Shown: positions 1-10,900 of the stretch, one piece after another
Layout: every line of letters starts with the position of its first letter
Position numbering within the stretch: position 1 is the first letter of the stretch
Source of the DNA: Antedon mediterranea
Lineage: Eukaryota; Echinodermata; Crinoidea; Comatulida; Antedonidae
NCBI RefSeq assembly: GCF_964355755.1
Contig: NC_092678.1
Span: forward strand, 2,005,922-2,069,921
DNA length: 64,000 nt
Reading direction: 5' to 3'
Notes under the pieces: generated by a model
Databases searched by the model: none
What the model was told of the DNA's origin: nothing
The model's input: only the letters and a program-made list of their open reading frames with translations
Translations under genes and position numbers: made by a program

Positions 1-765
1 GAATCAAAGAAACCGTACCAAGAAGCCTTGTATGAAAGTGGATACGACCACAATCTGAAGTACAACCCGACCAATACCAGCGCACAAAATAATGTGAAGA
101 AGACAAGGAAAAGAAATATCATCTGGTTCAACCCGCCTTACAGTGCCAACGTGAAAACCAAAATAGGGCACGAGTTCTTAAAGACTGTAGATGAATGTTT
201 TCCACATAACCATGAGCTAAGAAAAATATTTAATAGAAACACCATTAAAATCAGCTATAGTTGTATGCCTAATATAGGGTCTGTAATATCGGCCCACAAC
301 AAAAATGTATTACGTAATGATATGCCCTGTGATAACATCAAGCAATGCAACTGTCAAAATGAATGCCCATTAGATGGGAAATGCCTAACCAGTGGTGTTG
401 TTTATCAGGCTACAGTAACAACAAATGATGATGATAAAGTTGAAACATATGTCGGACTAACCGAAAACACATTTAAATGCAGATATAACGCACACAATAG
501 TTCATTCCGTAATGTTAAATACAAAAACAGCACAACGCTTAGCCAGTACATCTGGAAGCTAAAAGATGATAACATAAAGTATAACATTAAATGGCGAATA
601 ATAAAGAAGTGTAAACCATATTCCAATGTTAACAAACGGTGTAATCTATGCTTACAAGAGAAGTATTATATTATATGCAAGCCTGAAACCAGCTCACTTA
701 ACCATAGGAACGAATTAGTCAGTGCATGTAGACATAGAAATAAGTTTCTACTAAAGTATAAGTAA
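1..765 (+). CDS. C-terminal part of retroelement polyprotein with GIY-YIG endonuclease (Penelope-like), 5' end outside window
   Basis: The frame is open from base 1 and ends with TAA at 763-765, so this is the last ~254 codons of a longer ORF. A basic stretch is followed by RNIIWFNPPYS and an IFNRNTIKISYSCMPNI motif. A Cys cluster comes next (CNCQNECPLDGKC, about 345-385). The C-terminal domain carries YQATVTT...TYVGLTENTFKCRYNAHNSSF and TLSQYIWKLK, which is a GIY-YIG nuclease signature with the GIY replaced by TYVG. A Cys-rich linker before GIY-YIG is typical of Penelope-like elements, where the nuclease nicks target DNA for insertion. The reverse transcriptase part would lie upstream of the window. 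The frame is intact, so the copy may be young. The clade is inferred from the nuclease end only. Confidence 0.75.
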   Translation, partial: ESKKPYQEALYESGYDHNLKYNPTNTSAQNNVKKTRKRNIIWFNPPYSANVKTKIGHEFLKTVDECFPHNHELRKIFNRNTIKISYSCMPNIGSVISAHNKNVLRNDMPCDNIKQCNCQNECPLDGKCLTSGVVYQATVTTNDDDKVETYVGLTENTFKCRYNAHNSSFRNVKYKNSTTLSQYIWKLKDDNIKYNIKWRIIKKCKPYSNVNKRCNLCLQEKYYIICKPETSSLNHRNELVSACRHRNKFLLKYK

Positions 766-1050
766 TTTAGATAATAAGAATTTGGTTAACAATAGACTGT
801 CCAGGAAATAGAGATGTGTTGTACTTGCTAATTAGCATACTATTGTTCACATAAACCTTAAGCCTTCATTATAGCTTTTTGTATTCACTTGTGACTATCA
901 TTCAGAGCCAAGCACCTGAAGATTGAGTTCATACTCATGAAACAGCCTGTAGTGCAATAAAATGTTCAGTTGGTAATTTACTAGCGTCTTTCATTTATTT
1001 ATGTTTAGTACAATATATATTAATCATATGATATTCCAATATCATATTAC
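766..1050 (+). other. 3' untranslated tail of the GIY-YIG retroelement
   Basis: Non-coding AT-rich sequence follows the stop codon. An AATAAA lies at 956-961 and is a plausible polyadenylation signal. No other gene feature is visible. The exact element boundary is not defined. Confidence 0.4.
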
Positions 1051-1566
1051 AATTCATTCATAATGCAGAGAATGCTTAATTTGTCAAAATAACATTTTGA
1101 ATCCATCTAATTTGTGTTTTCTTTTTTGCAGAATACAATAACTACTACCGACTATACCTCCACCAGGATGGATGCTAAGTTTTATATTTAAATCCTGGGT
1201 CTTGTATTCAATCCGAGCCTCTCCATTTCAAAAATAAAAATCAACTGGGAAATTAAAATGTAACAAATTAGTCAATTAGAGCCTGGAAAGGCAGATGATG
1301 ATGAACAGAATTCATTCATAATGCAGAGAATGCTCAATTTGTCAAAATAACGTTTTGAATCCTTTGTGTTTTTTTTGTTGCAGAATACAACAACCACCCC
1401 TGCCAGCAGCCTGCCAAAAACTGTGGATGCGACAGTAAGTTTTATATTAAAATCCTGAGTCTAGTATTCAATCCGAGCCTCCATTTAAAAGATAAAAATC
1501 AACAGGGAAAATAAAATGCAACAAATTAGTCAATTAGAGCCTGGAAAGGCAGACAATGATGGACAG
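1051..1566 (+). repeat. Tandem duplication of ~258 bp, each unit carrying a Thr-rich mini-exon candidate
   Basis: Unit 1 (1051-1308) and unit 2 (1309-1566) align end to end with scattered substitutions and small indels. Each contains a pyrimidine tract plus CAG and then an open Thr-rich stretch. In unit 2 a 51-nt segment (1384-1434) is bounded by TTGCAG and a perfect GTAAGT and encodes NTTTTPASSLPKTVDAT. In unit 1 the matching donor reads CTAAGT, so it appears lost. This could be an exon pair of a mucin-like plus-strand gene or chance; no flanking exons were recognised. Confidence 0.45.
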
Positions 1567-4500
1567 CAATATTAATCATTGTTAGAACACTACTTGCCTC
1601 AAAACTAACATACCTCGCATCAACAGTCATTCTACCAAATTAAATAGTGAAAGAATTAAAAGGGAAAATAAAATAATAAAACCTCATATGAAATAATTTT
1701 GCGATATACTTTTGATAATACAGGGTTAGACTTTATACATTTATACTTATAAATTTAAATGCAATTGTTCAATAAAGCGTATTAAAGGATCAAAGGAAAA
1801 AACGAGGTGCGTAAAATAATAGAGTGTCGAGGGTTTCGGAGGGAGTGTCCCCGAGGGAGTGTCCCCCTCCCGAGGCTCCGAAATTTTTTTGAAAAAAACC
1901 TGTTTAATAGGCTAGAGAAACTGTTTCCATCACACTTAATAACAAATATTACATAATGTAAATTTAAATAAATCCTTCCTAAATACTGTACGGATCTTTT
2001 TTGACGAACTAATAATAAACTTTGATCGAAAAACTTTCAAACAAAATGAACATTTGGTAATGCGGTACTACTCCAAAAATGTCTCGATAGTGCATGTGTT
2101 GTGTACCGAGTTTTGGTGGTCTGTTAACCTCAGAGATATACTACCCTACAGCCGGGTGAATAACTCAATGTAATTTGGTATACAATGATTGCAGTAATCG
2201 CCGTGTCTATAACACAAATCAAAAAAACGCCAAATACGCCACATACTTTTTTCGGCCGTCCTGTGTACATACAAGACATTTCATGTTTATTTTATGCCTA
2301 TAAAATAATAAAAGAACACCATGTTTCTCGTTTATTTTTATCGTTTATACTGCATACCATAATATTATACAAAAAACTTTTATGCGCGAGAAAAAAGTTC
2401 CCGATATTACACTCCACTCATGCCACTCAGGGGTGTAAATATACCACGCTAACGCTTGCACACGTCACACGGACCAGGGCGGCGGAAATTAACTGCAATG
2501 GAAAATGGTGTATTTTGGAGAGTGATGACGTCGGCATACGAGGAGCGAGCTTGACAACGTGACGCTGGTAGTTTTAGGAGTGCGTGTGTTTTGAAAATGG
2601 GTATTTTCTGAAGATTGTAAATCGTGTTTTCTTTTTAAACTCTTGAATTCATAATAGTAATTGAACTCTTAGCTCTTTCACTGTGTAGGCCTATTTACAC
2701 ACAACTATTAATACTAACCCTAGCTCTAGTAGGGCCTAGCTAGGCCTACTCTTAATTAAAAGATTAATCCACGTCTAGCGACTGTCAATCGCGATTAGGT
2801 TGCATCTTTTTTTTTTTTTTTTGAGAATTAAGGGGGGAGGCTAGCCACCCTATTCACCCCCTAGATCCGCCACCATTTACATTACCAAGTTGAACAACCA
2901 ATTTAGAGCCATATATATATATATATATTTGTATAGCGTTTTCCTGTAGTTCATGCATTATTTTTAGATTTTTTTGTCTATGAAATAATGCATATATTCC
3001 GTTTTTATTTCAGTAATTAATTTTATTAATGGTATTAATTTGGTAACATATATATATTGTGTCTATTATAACAAAAGAATAAATACTAGGGCCTACATGC
3101 AATTCAGGACACAAACTTTCAGAGACTCGTTCCATCATTTCATTTGTAATAATTTGCCTTTTTTATTTTAATATTGTTCATACCCTATTCAATATTAACA
3201 AATATATCCAAGACACTCTATTATTTTATTTAGTCATCAAAGCATGCATTATGAATTAAAAATATTACATAATTGTTATTAATATGATGTAGTTATGGGA
3301 TGTTTCGTTAAAATCAATCAATCAAACTTTATAATGTACTAGCGCACGTGCGCGCAATATTCTTTGCCGCAAGTACTTCTGTACGCTGTGCACATCGATA
3401 TTTCACCGTAAAATGTGCAATTACATTTTTTTAAATATAAGAAAAAGTTTCAAGGATTTTCTTGCTCCTATACTTTACATGCATTAACGGAGACAAGTCT
3501 CTTTATATATATGGCTCTGAACCAATTTTATCAACAGCGCCCTCTATCTATTATCGAGAGGAAATAAGTGCAGTGTGTGACGTCACAAGCGGTATCGCGT
3601 TGTGGCTATGTGAGGGGAATCCTCTTTCTGCTTGTGTGTAAGCATATTTGTTATATTTTAATGCAGAAAACCACACATATACATACAAATTCAGTTATCT
3701 TTTTAGGCCTAATCCGGGAGAAAATGTGGAAAAACTTGAGCACAATTAGGCCCTATTTGGCTGGGAGACGAGTCTAAAATGCAAGAGTCTCCAGGCCAAA
3801 ACAGGAGTCACTGGGAGTTGTTAATTCCCTGGTGTTGGCATGTAGGAATTATAAATAATAACACTGGCATAAAGTACATCAATATTACATAACTAGCTAC
3901 AACAATTGTTGCTGTAGGCCTACAATGATAAGAACAACGTAGGCTTACCGGCAAACATCAGCCGAAACTACCCTCAATGGTTACACAATAAAACCAATTC
4001 TGTACTTCAACTTCGTCATTCACGTGTTACTTACAGCTTACTCGTGTCATACCACCATGCTCTCCGGTCTAAAATATCATTCCGCTTCATAGGCACGTGT
4101 CCACAGTACTCCTCACAGCATGGACTTCTTTAGGTCCATCACTGAATGCTTACGCGCTGTGATTGGTCTAAACGCTTAAAAAAACAAAAAAATACACAGT
4201 ATTAGAATAAGGACTGTTTCCATAGATTTTTTATATTCATGAGAAGAGCAACTAAATCACTTCCCTGATTTACAATAAACCTGTATGTAAATTAGTTTTA
4301 GTCAGCTATCCATCACCAGTATGCGCATGGAGGTTTTAATGCGCGTCTTTTGGGTTCTAATTTATACAAAATGTTGTGACGTTTTTACTCTTTTGTTGTA
4401 CGCAATGACTTATTTGCATATTTCCCACCTGTTTGGATAAATAGAGTGAACGGTACCGAGTAATGTGTTGCGTATTATTGCCCCAACAACAAACGGCTGT

Positions 4501-5080
4501 ACTATTTTTTTTTAATGTGTATCATGTTTAATCTGGGACGGTGCGGCCACACACGCCAGTTGCCACATATATTGCAATGCTTATTTTTGCCATTTTAAAA
4601 TACTAAATTTTTCTCTCATCAAATGCACTGAACGAAATGTTTTATTTCTTTTTTTAAACACAAAAAAAAAAAAAAAATACCGATTTTTGCGTAGCCTACG
4701 GGTGTGAAATTCGGAGTCACTCGAAACATAAACAAGGTAAAGATGTTCATACCCAATTCGTCAAATTGGTAGTAATATGAATAAGACCGTACCTCAACCA
4801 CATGGTATATTGAGGGACTAGGTATACCTGAACATGTTGAAGGCTAGCCTAACTGCCATTGTTCGTTACTGTCGTGATTTCGAAAAACAAACAAAAATGA
4901 AAAAAAAAATAGTGCAAAGGTGCAATTGGCAGAGAAAGATTTATTCTTCTTTTTATTCATTGCGTATAAAAAAAGGGAAAACATTATTTTGTAGGTTTCG
5001 CTTATGAATTTTATACCTCGAAGTTAAAATTGTAGATGGAAAATTTCACTACAAGCATGTATGTGCTTTCGTTGTAACCA
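1567..5080. other. AT-rich non-coding stretch with repeat debris
   Basis: No gene is supported. A short GC-rich hairpin occurs at 1834-1883 (arms TTTCGGAG and CTCCGAAA) around a doubled gagggagtgtcccc. A SINE/MITE end with 'ctagatccgcc' lies near 2830-2875. A pair of inverted 'agagccatatatat' blocks marks 2896-3529. Poly(T) and poly(A) runs near 2808-2822 and 4660-4676 look like old retrotransposon tails. A plus frame at 2185-2562 has no recognisable domain. Confidence 0.4.
2896..3529. mobile_element. MITE-like segment bounded by inverted repeats (AACCAATTTAGAGCCATATA type)
   Basis: The left block at 2896-2920 and the right block at 3504-3529 are near reverse complements (aaccaatttagagccatata versus tatatggctctgaaccaatt). 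The right end continues into cagcgccctc. A related 'agagccatata...cagcgccctc' block occurs near 10638-10655. The interior is AT-rich without coding potential. No target duplication was established. Confidence 0.4.
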
Positions 5081-5126
5081 GCCTTTCAAAAAAAAACTAT
5101 ACATTAATCACCCATGCACAACAATT

Positions 5127-5336
5127 ATGACGTATCATTTTGACGCACTGTTACCATGTTTATGGTGGGTGGTAAAGTGACGAACATTGCCACACTATTG
5201 TTCAAATTGATGGGATATACAATTACAATAGTTTTTTGACGCACTCCTGCGTCAATAATTATTTGTAAATGACGTATCCATAACGCACCTCTCTCGGGGG
5301 TCGTATAGTGGGTCTCACAATTGGCAAGTGCATTAA
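5127..5336. mobile_element. Truncated copy of the 'gggtggtaaagtgacg' MITE family
   Basis: The block shares ordered words with the complete copy at 37739-38022: gacgcact, ggtgggtggtaaagtgacg, cctgcgtcaa, atttgtaaatgacg, and a right end with gcacctctc...ggggtcgtatagtgggt and caagtgcat. The left terminal inverted repeat is missing here. Confidence 0.6.
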
Positions 5337-5402
5337 TAATTTTGAAAATTTGTAGTATTCACTCCCAACTATAACACATATATATTAAAAACCTACTCTA
5401 GA

Positions 5403-5436
5403 AGCCTATGCTAGCCTCCCTAGGCTAGCATAGGCT
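5403..5436. repeat. Perfect 15-bp inverted repeat with 4-nt loop
   Basis: Arms 5403-5417 (AGCCTATGCTAGCCT) and 5422-5436 are exact reverse complements separated by four bases. They are built from the 'taggct' word that is common throughout the window. Confidence 0.85.
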
Positions 5437-5539
5437 ACAGTAGCTATAGAGTGGTTAGTAGAAAAAGCTACTGAAGTAATAATAGGCTATACTTTGTCAC
5501 TTAATTGTAATTTATTTATATTTGGATCGCTAATGTGTG

Positions 5540-5672
5540 CAGTATCTTATTTATCTTATGTACTGGATGTCTAAGGATAGATTTAATTGCTTTTGCTTAT
5601 CCTTGCCTCCTTAGATTTCTACCTGTCTTGTTTTCGATTTTAAAGGCTAAATAAAGAATGAATGAATGAAAC
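5540..5672 (+). mobile_element. 3' end of an unclassified plus-strand retroelement with (GAAT)n tail
   Basis: AATAAA at 5650-5655 is followed directly by repeated 'gaat' units, a layout typical of LINE or SINE 3' termini. No coding sequence of this element is visible upstream. Confidence 0.35.
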
Positions 5673-5689
5673 TGGAAGAAAGGAGACAC

Positions 5690-7085
5690 TTAATTCAATT
5701 CAAAATTCTTTAATCATCCCACACGGGGCAATTCAAATAAAAAGGTCTGGATTAAAATGATCTTACAAAATATACAAAATATCACAATACACAGAACAAA
5801 AAAGAAAAAAAAAAAAGTCAAGTCAAGGTTCAAGAATTTAAGAGTCGAATAGCCACTGGCAAAAACGAATTTCTTTTCCGGTTTGTTCTACATGCCGGGC
5901 ATCGAAAGCGACGCCCATGAGGCATGAGATCGAAATCACTGAACAAGGCATGGTTAATATTTTTTAGAATAGCTCTACTTTTTTCTAGAGTTTGCATGTC
6001 ACAGAAAGAAGATAAGCTACGAAGTTGACAACCTATTAATTTAGAACTTAAGTTAACAATTCTTTGTAGTGAGTTTTTCTCTTTGACCCTAAGACTAAAA
6101 AACCAGCATATAAAGGAAAAAGTTAAAACGTTCTCAACAAAGGAATTATAAAAAACCCTATGGTTCAGCTTCCTTAACAGATAAAGTCTCTGGTGTCCTT
6201 TCTTTACTATTGCCTCTGTGTTTAATTCCCAGCCGAGATTGTCCTCAAATATAGTACCTAGGTATTTAAAGGAATGGACAATATCGACTGGTTCGTCATT
6301 TATAATGGATACCCAAGGGTTGCGTCCTTTCTCCTTCCTAAAATCTACAATCATCTCCTTGGTTTTGGTCACATTGAGTTCCAAGTAGGAGTTTCTACAA
6401 AATTGGATAAAATCATCTAAAGCGGAACCATGGCCGTCCTGTGAATTTTGAAGGAGAGACAGCAAGACAGTGTCGTCAGCAAATTTAACAAGATGACTAT
6501 TGTCCTGTTTGCTGCGACAGTCATCCGTGTATATAATATACAGGAGAAGAGAGAGGACGCAACCCTGGGGGGATCCAATACTTGTCATACGTACATTCGA
6601 TTGTCTTTGGTTAACTAAGACCCTCTGACATCTGTTCGTAAGAAAACTTATAATCCATAATACAAAATCACGTTGAAAACCAAAATTCGAAATTAATTTG
6701 TTTGCTAAAATATAAGGGTGCATGGTATTGAAGGCAGAAGAGAAGTCGGCGAATAACATTCTGGCGTGAGATCGAGGCAGTTCAAGGTTGGCATCCTCAA
6801 CACCTCTTCCAGACCTGTATGCAAACTGCAGTGGATCGAGTTTAGACTCTACAACAGACGTGATGTAGGTTTTAACTATCTTTTCAAAGATTTTCATAAC
6901 AAGAGATGTCAGCGCAATAGGGCGCAGATCATTCAGTTGTTTTATGACAGTCTGTTTAGGAATAGGTTTTATAATCGATTCTTTCCAAAGATTAGGAACT
7001 ACACACTGGTTTATAGAGGTCTGGAAGAGGTACCGAAGGACACCACTGAGCTGATCCGCACACGACTTATTCAAAAGAATTTATA
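5690..7085 (-). mobile_element. 5'-truncated Rex1/CR1-like LINE, copy 1, with 414-codon reverse transcriptase frame (5830-7074)
   Basis: The minus frame 5830-7074 encodes RT block motifs in order: NLWKESIIKPIPK, LNDLRPIALTS, FADFSSAFNTM, GSPQGCVLS, FADDTVLLSLL and LELNVTKTKEMIVDF. A C-terminal segment (SLQRIVNLSSKLIG, LMPHGRRFRC) resembles the Rex1/Babar end of the CR1 superfamily. About 15-20 residues that normally sit between RSGRGVEDA and LPRSHARMLFADFSSAF appear deleted. The catalytic FADD is kept, but there is no endonuclease domain, so it is 5' truncated near 7085. The 3' UTR (5690-5829) matches the second copy at 61318. Not expected to be autonomous. Confidence 0.85.
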
Positions 7086-7089
7086 TTAA

Positions 7090-7961
7090 TAAATAATATT
7101 AATAAAAAAAATAAACATAAATAAATGAGAAAATATAATCACTGCCCGAATCAATGTCTGATGTCAAAGACGTAGGCCTATGATGATAATTAAAAAAGTA
7201 AAGTTTATCTCATTTTCAAAGAAAATGTAGGCCTACTTACTACAACAGCTAGGCTATCCTCACCACGTTGGTATTCAACCATTTAAACCAGCCGCGTCTC
7301 CTTCTAATTCTACACACGAGGGGCCTACGTCGGTGATTGGTCCACGTGTCGTGTTTTGATATTCAACACACACTCTCGGACGTTTCTTTTCAGTTAATTA
7401 AACTGTAGCCTATTACCGTATTTTCATCAAAAAGTAAATAAACCAAACACTAATTCACCATAAATCGTAGTTTTAAAATAATAAATTACTTTATTTGAAC
7501 GCCTTTTTCATAATACCGTGGTAGACATATACAACATACTGTGCAGCGAAGCGTAACCAATACATATAACAACGTCAGAACTCACTTTTACCAGGGGATC
7601 GCTATATTTTTGACACTCAATACTTAAAAATTAATTATAATTTACCCAGACTAGCCTAGTTGGCCTAGACCTATTTATACCTGTTACGTAATACTTTTGA
7701 TAGGAGGGGTTTTTACTAGGAGGTGTGGATGAAGCCGCAACACTTTTTGGCGCGCAAACAAAAAAATTCCGCGAAACGATAGGTGGCGCCCCATAGGGCT
7801 ATAGTTCAGAGGCATATATAATATGGCTCTGCTAGTACAGTGTTGACATGCTTTCTGATCGTTTTTGTTGTTGTGGTGGTGGTCTCCGTCTGGACGCGCA
7901 TCGGTTGGAGTGGTTGGTTCGGCATTCTATTTTTATTCAAATATAGTACACTAGGCCTAGT
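7090..7961. promoter_or_regulatory. Upstream region of the BEN-domain gene
   Basis: No ORF is supported in the ~870 bases before the BEN gene start. A palindromic 'cagaggcatatataatatggctctg'-type block (split at its centre) lies at 7817-7841 and could be TATA-like or MITE debris. A transcription start cannot be fixed from sequence. Confidence 0.25.
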
Positions 7962-10900
7962 ATGGCTTGCATCGGTGATAAACAACCATCAACACTGCCA
8001 GCAGAGGAGGAATGTGATGCCCGTGTTGATATTTGCCGTGAGTCTAGACTAGTCTTAAACTTAGCCTAGTGGTGGTAGTGTAGTAGATTAGGGTGCTGGT
8101 CAACCCGTACCCAAACCAACCCGTACCCATGCCAACTCGTACCCAACTTGGCTAACCCGTACCCAAATAATTGGTCAACTCGTACCCACTTTGGCTAACC
8201 CGTACCCAAACCAACCCGTACCCATGCCAACTCGTACCTAAATATTTGGCTTACTCGTACCCAAGTATTTGGCTTACTCGTACCCATTTTTTGGCTTACC
8301 CGTACCCATTTTTGGCTTACTCGTACCCATTATTTGGCCTACTCGTACCCAATTTGAATAATTACTTGTAATGATTTGATCGGCGCAAAACTAGTGGTAT
8401 GCTTTTGCCGTATGAATATTTTTATATTTAAATTGTTTTTTTATTTTACAGGTCTCGGTGAAATGTGTGCTAATAAAAATGACCATTGATTTGATTGTAG
8501 ACTTCGTTTAATTAGGCATATATTTGTTAACATTTATTTAAATCTAGTATTATAGTTTTATAAACGTATGTTTGATGTGTCTTTTTTATTTACGTAAGAG
8601 AACATTAATTAATAAAAAAAATATTTTAACTGTTGTATAGTTAGTATTACAATTCAATTAAGCCCAGGTAAAGTACCAACAACGTATAATTTTATACTTA
8701 TCACGGGACTTATCAATTTTTATTCTTTTATTTTATTCTAATTATCTTCCCTGAATACATTCGATCAAGTAATTATTTCTATTGTATTTGGTATATTTAA
8801 AATTGGTTGAATTAACAACACCCTGTTTTAAGCAAAAAGCCTGCCGGGCTATGGGGTCGAATTACTCGTAGATTTCGTGTTTTTTCTGACCGGGATTAAC
8901 CTTTTATTATAAAAAAACACGCATTTATAGGGCCGGCGTCAAAGAGACGACTTAGTAATGACGTATGATCATTTTCCATATATTTTATTTATTAATAATT
9001 CAGTGAAATGATCATATACACGTACTGTCGTACTGTAGCCTAAGGCAATTAAACATTTTGGCAGATTTTCTTCTATAACAGCTACGTGTTTTTGCTGAAT
9101 GGGGATTCCTCTTTATTATTAAAAAAAAAACGCATTTGTACGGGTCCATTTGTAGTGTGTCCAAAAATAGGCAACGCAATGTGGCGTATGATCGTTTTCT
9201 ATTTATTTTTTTTCTTAAAGATGTATTGTCCCTTGAAACACAACAAAATTAAGGTCAAAATATTCTATATTTAAATTGGCCATATCAAAGTAATATTAAA
9301 GTTATTCACTTTAAGTCGAAAATTTGAACCAAAAAACAACAATTTTACGTAATTAACAGCTAAATGAATTTGATTACATTTCGTCTGGAAAATCATCGCG
9401 AGCGAAAGTAAACAAACATTTCAAACCATTAGTATACATTATGCATGATGCTAATTAGGATTGTTTACAACTCATCACGGTTGAGAAGGTGTTTTCACAC
9501 GGATCGCGAGGAAGTTTTATGATTATGCATACAGAGTAGCCAAATAAGCGCGTTGCATTATGAGATATGTTTTGATTGAAAACTTTGACTGGAAGTCAAA
9601 GTTATTTTTTGAACCAAAAAATGTCTGTATTTCAGTTGTATGATTTTTTTTTCGACTAATTTTTGGTGAAAGTTAATTACTATTATGATACTTCAAAATG
9701 ACCCACTTTTTTTTCGAAATCTTTTTTTCTTTTTTTTTGGAATTTGACAAAGGGACAATACATCTTTAAATAATTCAGTAAAATTATCTGTTTGTTTACG
9801 GTAATTAAACATTTTTGGTAGATGTTTCCTCAATAACTTACAGCTACGTGTTTTTGCTGACGAGGGATTCCCTTTAAAAAAAAAAAAAATACGCATTCTA
9901 TAATGTGTCAAATAAGACAAATGAAATGAACTACGATCGTTTTTCCATGGCAACGGATGTCGTCTTATTTACTAAAATAATATAAACGTTCTGAAGGCCT
10001 ACCTACACGTGTCTGAGTACTTACGTATCTGTCAGCGATAAGATGATTTTTTTAAGTTTTAGTAGTATTTATTTCGGTTTTTAGTCATAATAATACAGTA
10101 ATAATCATTATAAAATGAAAACGTAATAACAGCAAATGTCGTCGTTTGTAATTAAATGTTAAATTATTGGAGGTTAGTACAGTAGTTACCTTTTATTATT
10201 ACTCTCACATCGTCATTGTATACTAGATAAACGGCAATAATCTAATCTACTACTAAATGCTCATAGCAGCAATGAGGCTGGTATCCACTTAAATAGTTTC
10301 GTGATTTTAAAATACGAGTGACTATTTAAAAATGTATTAAATATTTTCGAAATGTTAAAACAGTTTAATATTTTCCAAAACTTGCAAAACAAAACAACAA
10401 AAACCATTCGTTTTAAAACGATTTTCAAAAAACACATTACTCATTATCTGTAAAATATAATGAAAATACAAATTATGTATAAAAGATATTCATGTTTACT
10501 TTTAATAATTCAAGTTTTCATCATCACAGACTAGTGGGTATTTCAATTTCCATGTACTACTATTCGTAGAAAATAATAGATTAATAACTCATAAATGAAA
10601 AAAAAATAGAATGCAGCACAGCCGACCACTGACATCTTCCACAGAGCCATATAAAACAGCGCCCTCAAGTATTAACTTTACCAAATACGACGTACGCAAA
10701 TACGATGAAAGCTGTGCTTTTTTCGTACGAGTCTGTACATATTATTATACATTTTAGGTCAATAGTTTTTGCCATTATAATATCGAACATATGATTGGTA
10801 TCTAAAAATTTAATAAAACTGGGTTTAAATGTAATATAAATATACTTTAAATAGCATTAAACTTGGGTACGGGCCAGCCAATGATGGGTACGGGTCAGCC

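Noticed and set aside
2185-2562. 125-codon plus frame
   Set aside because: No recognisable motif, and it sits in a repeat-rich region. Could be chance.
6766-7089. 107-codon plus frame antisense to LINE copy 1
   Set aside because: It is the shadow of the reverse-transcriptase frame on the other strand.
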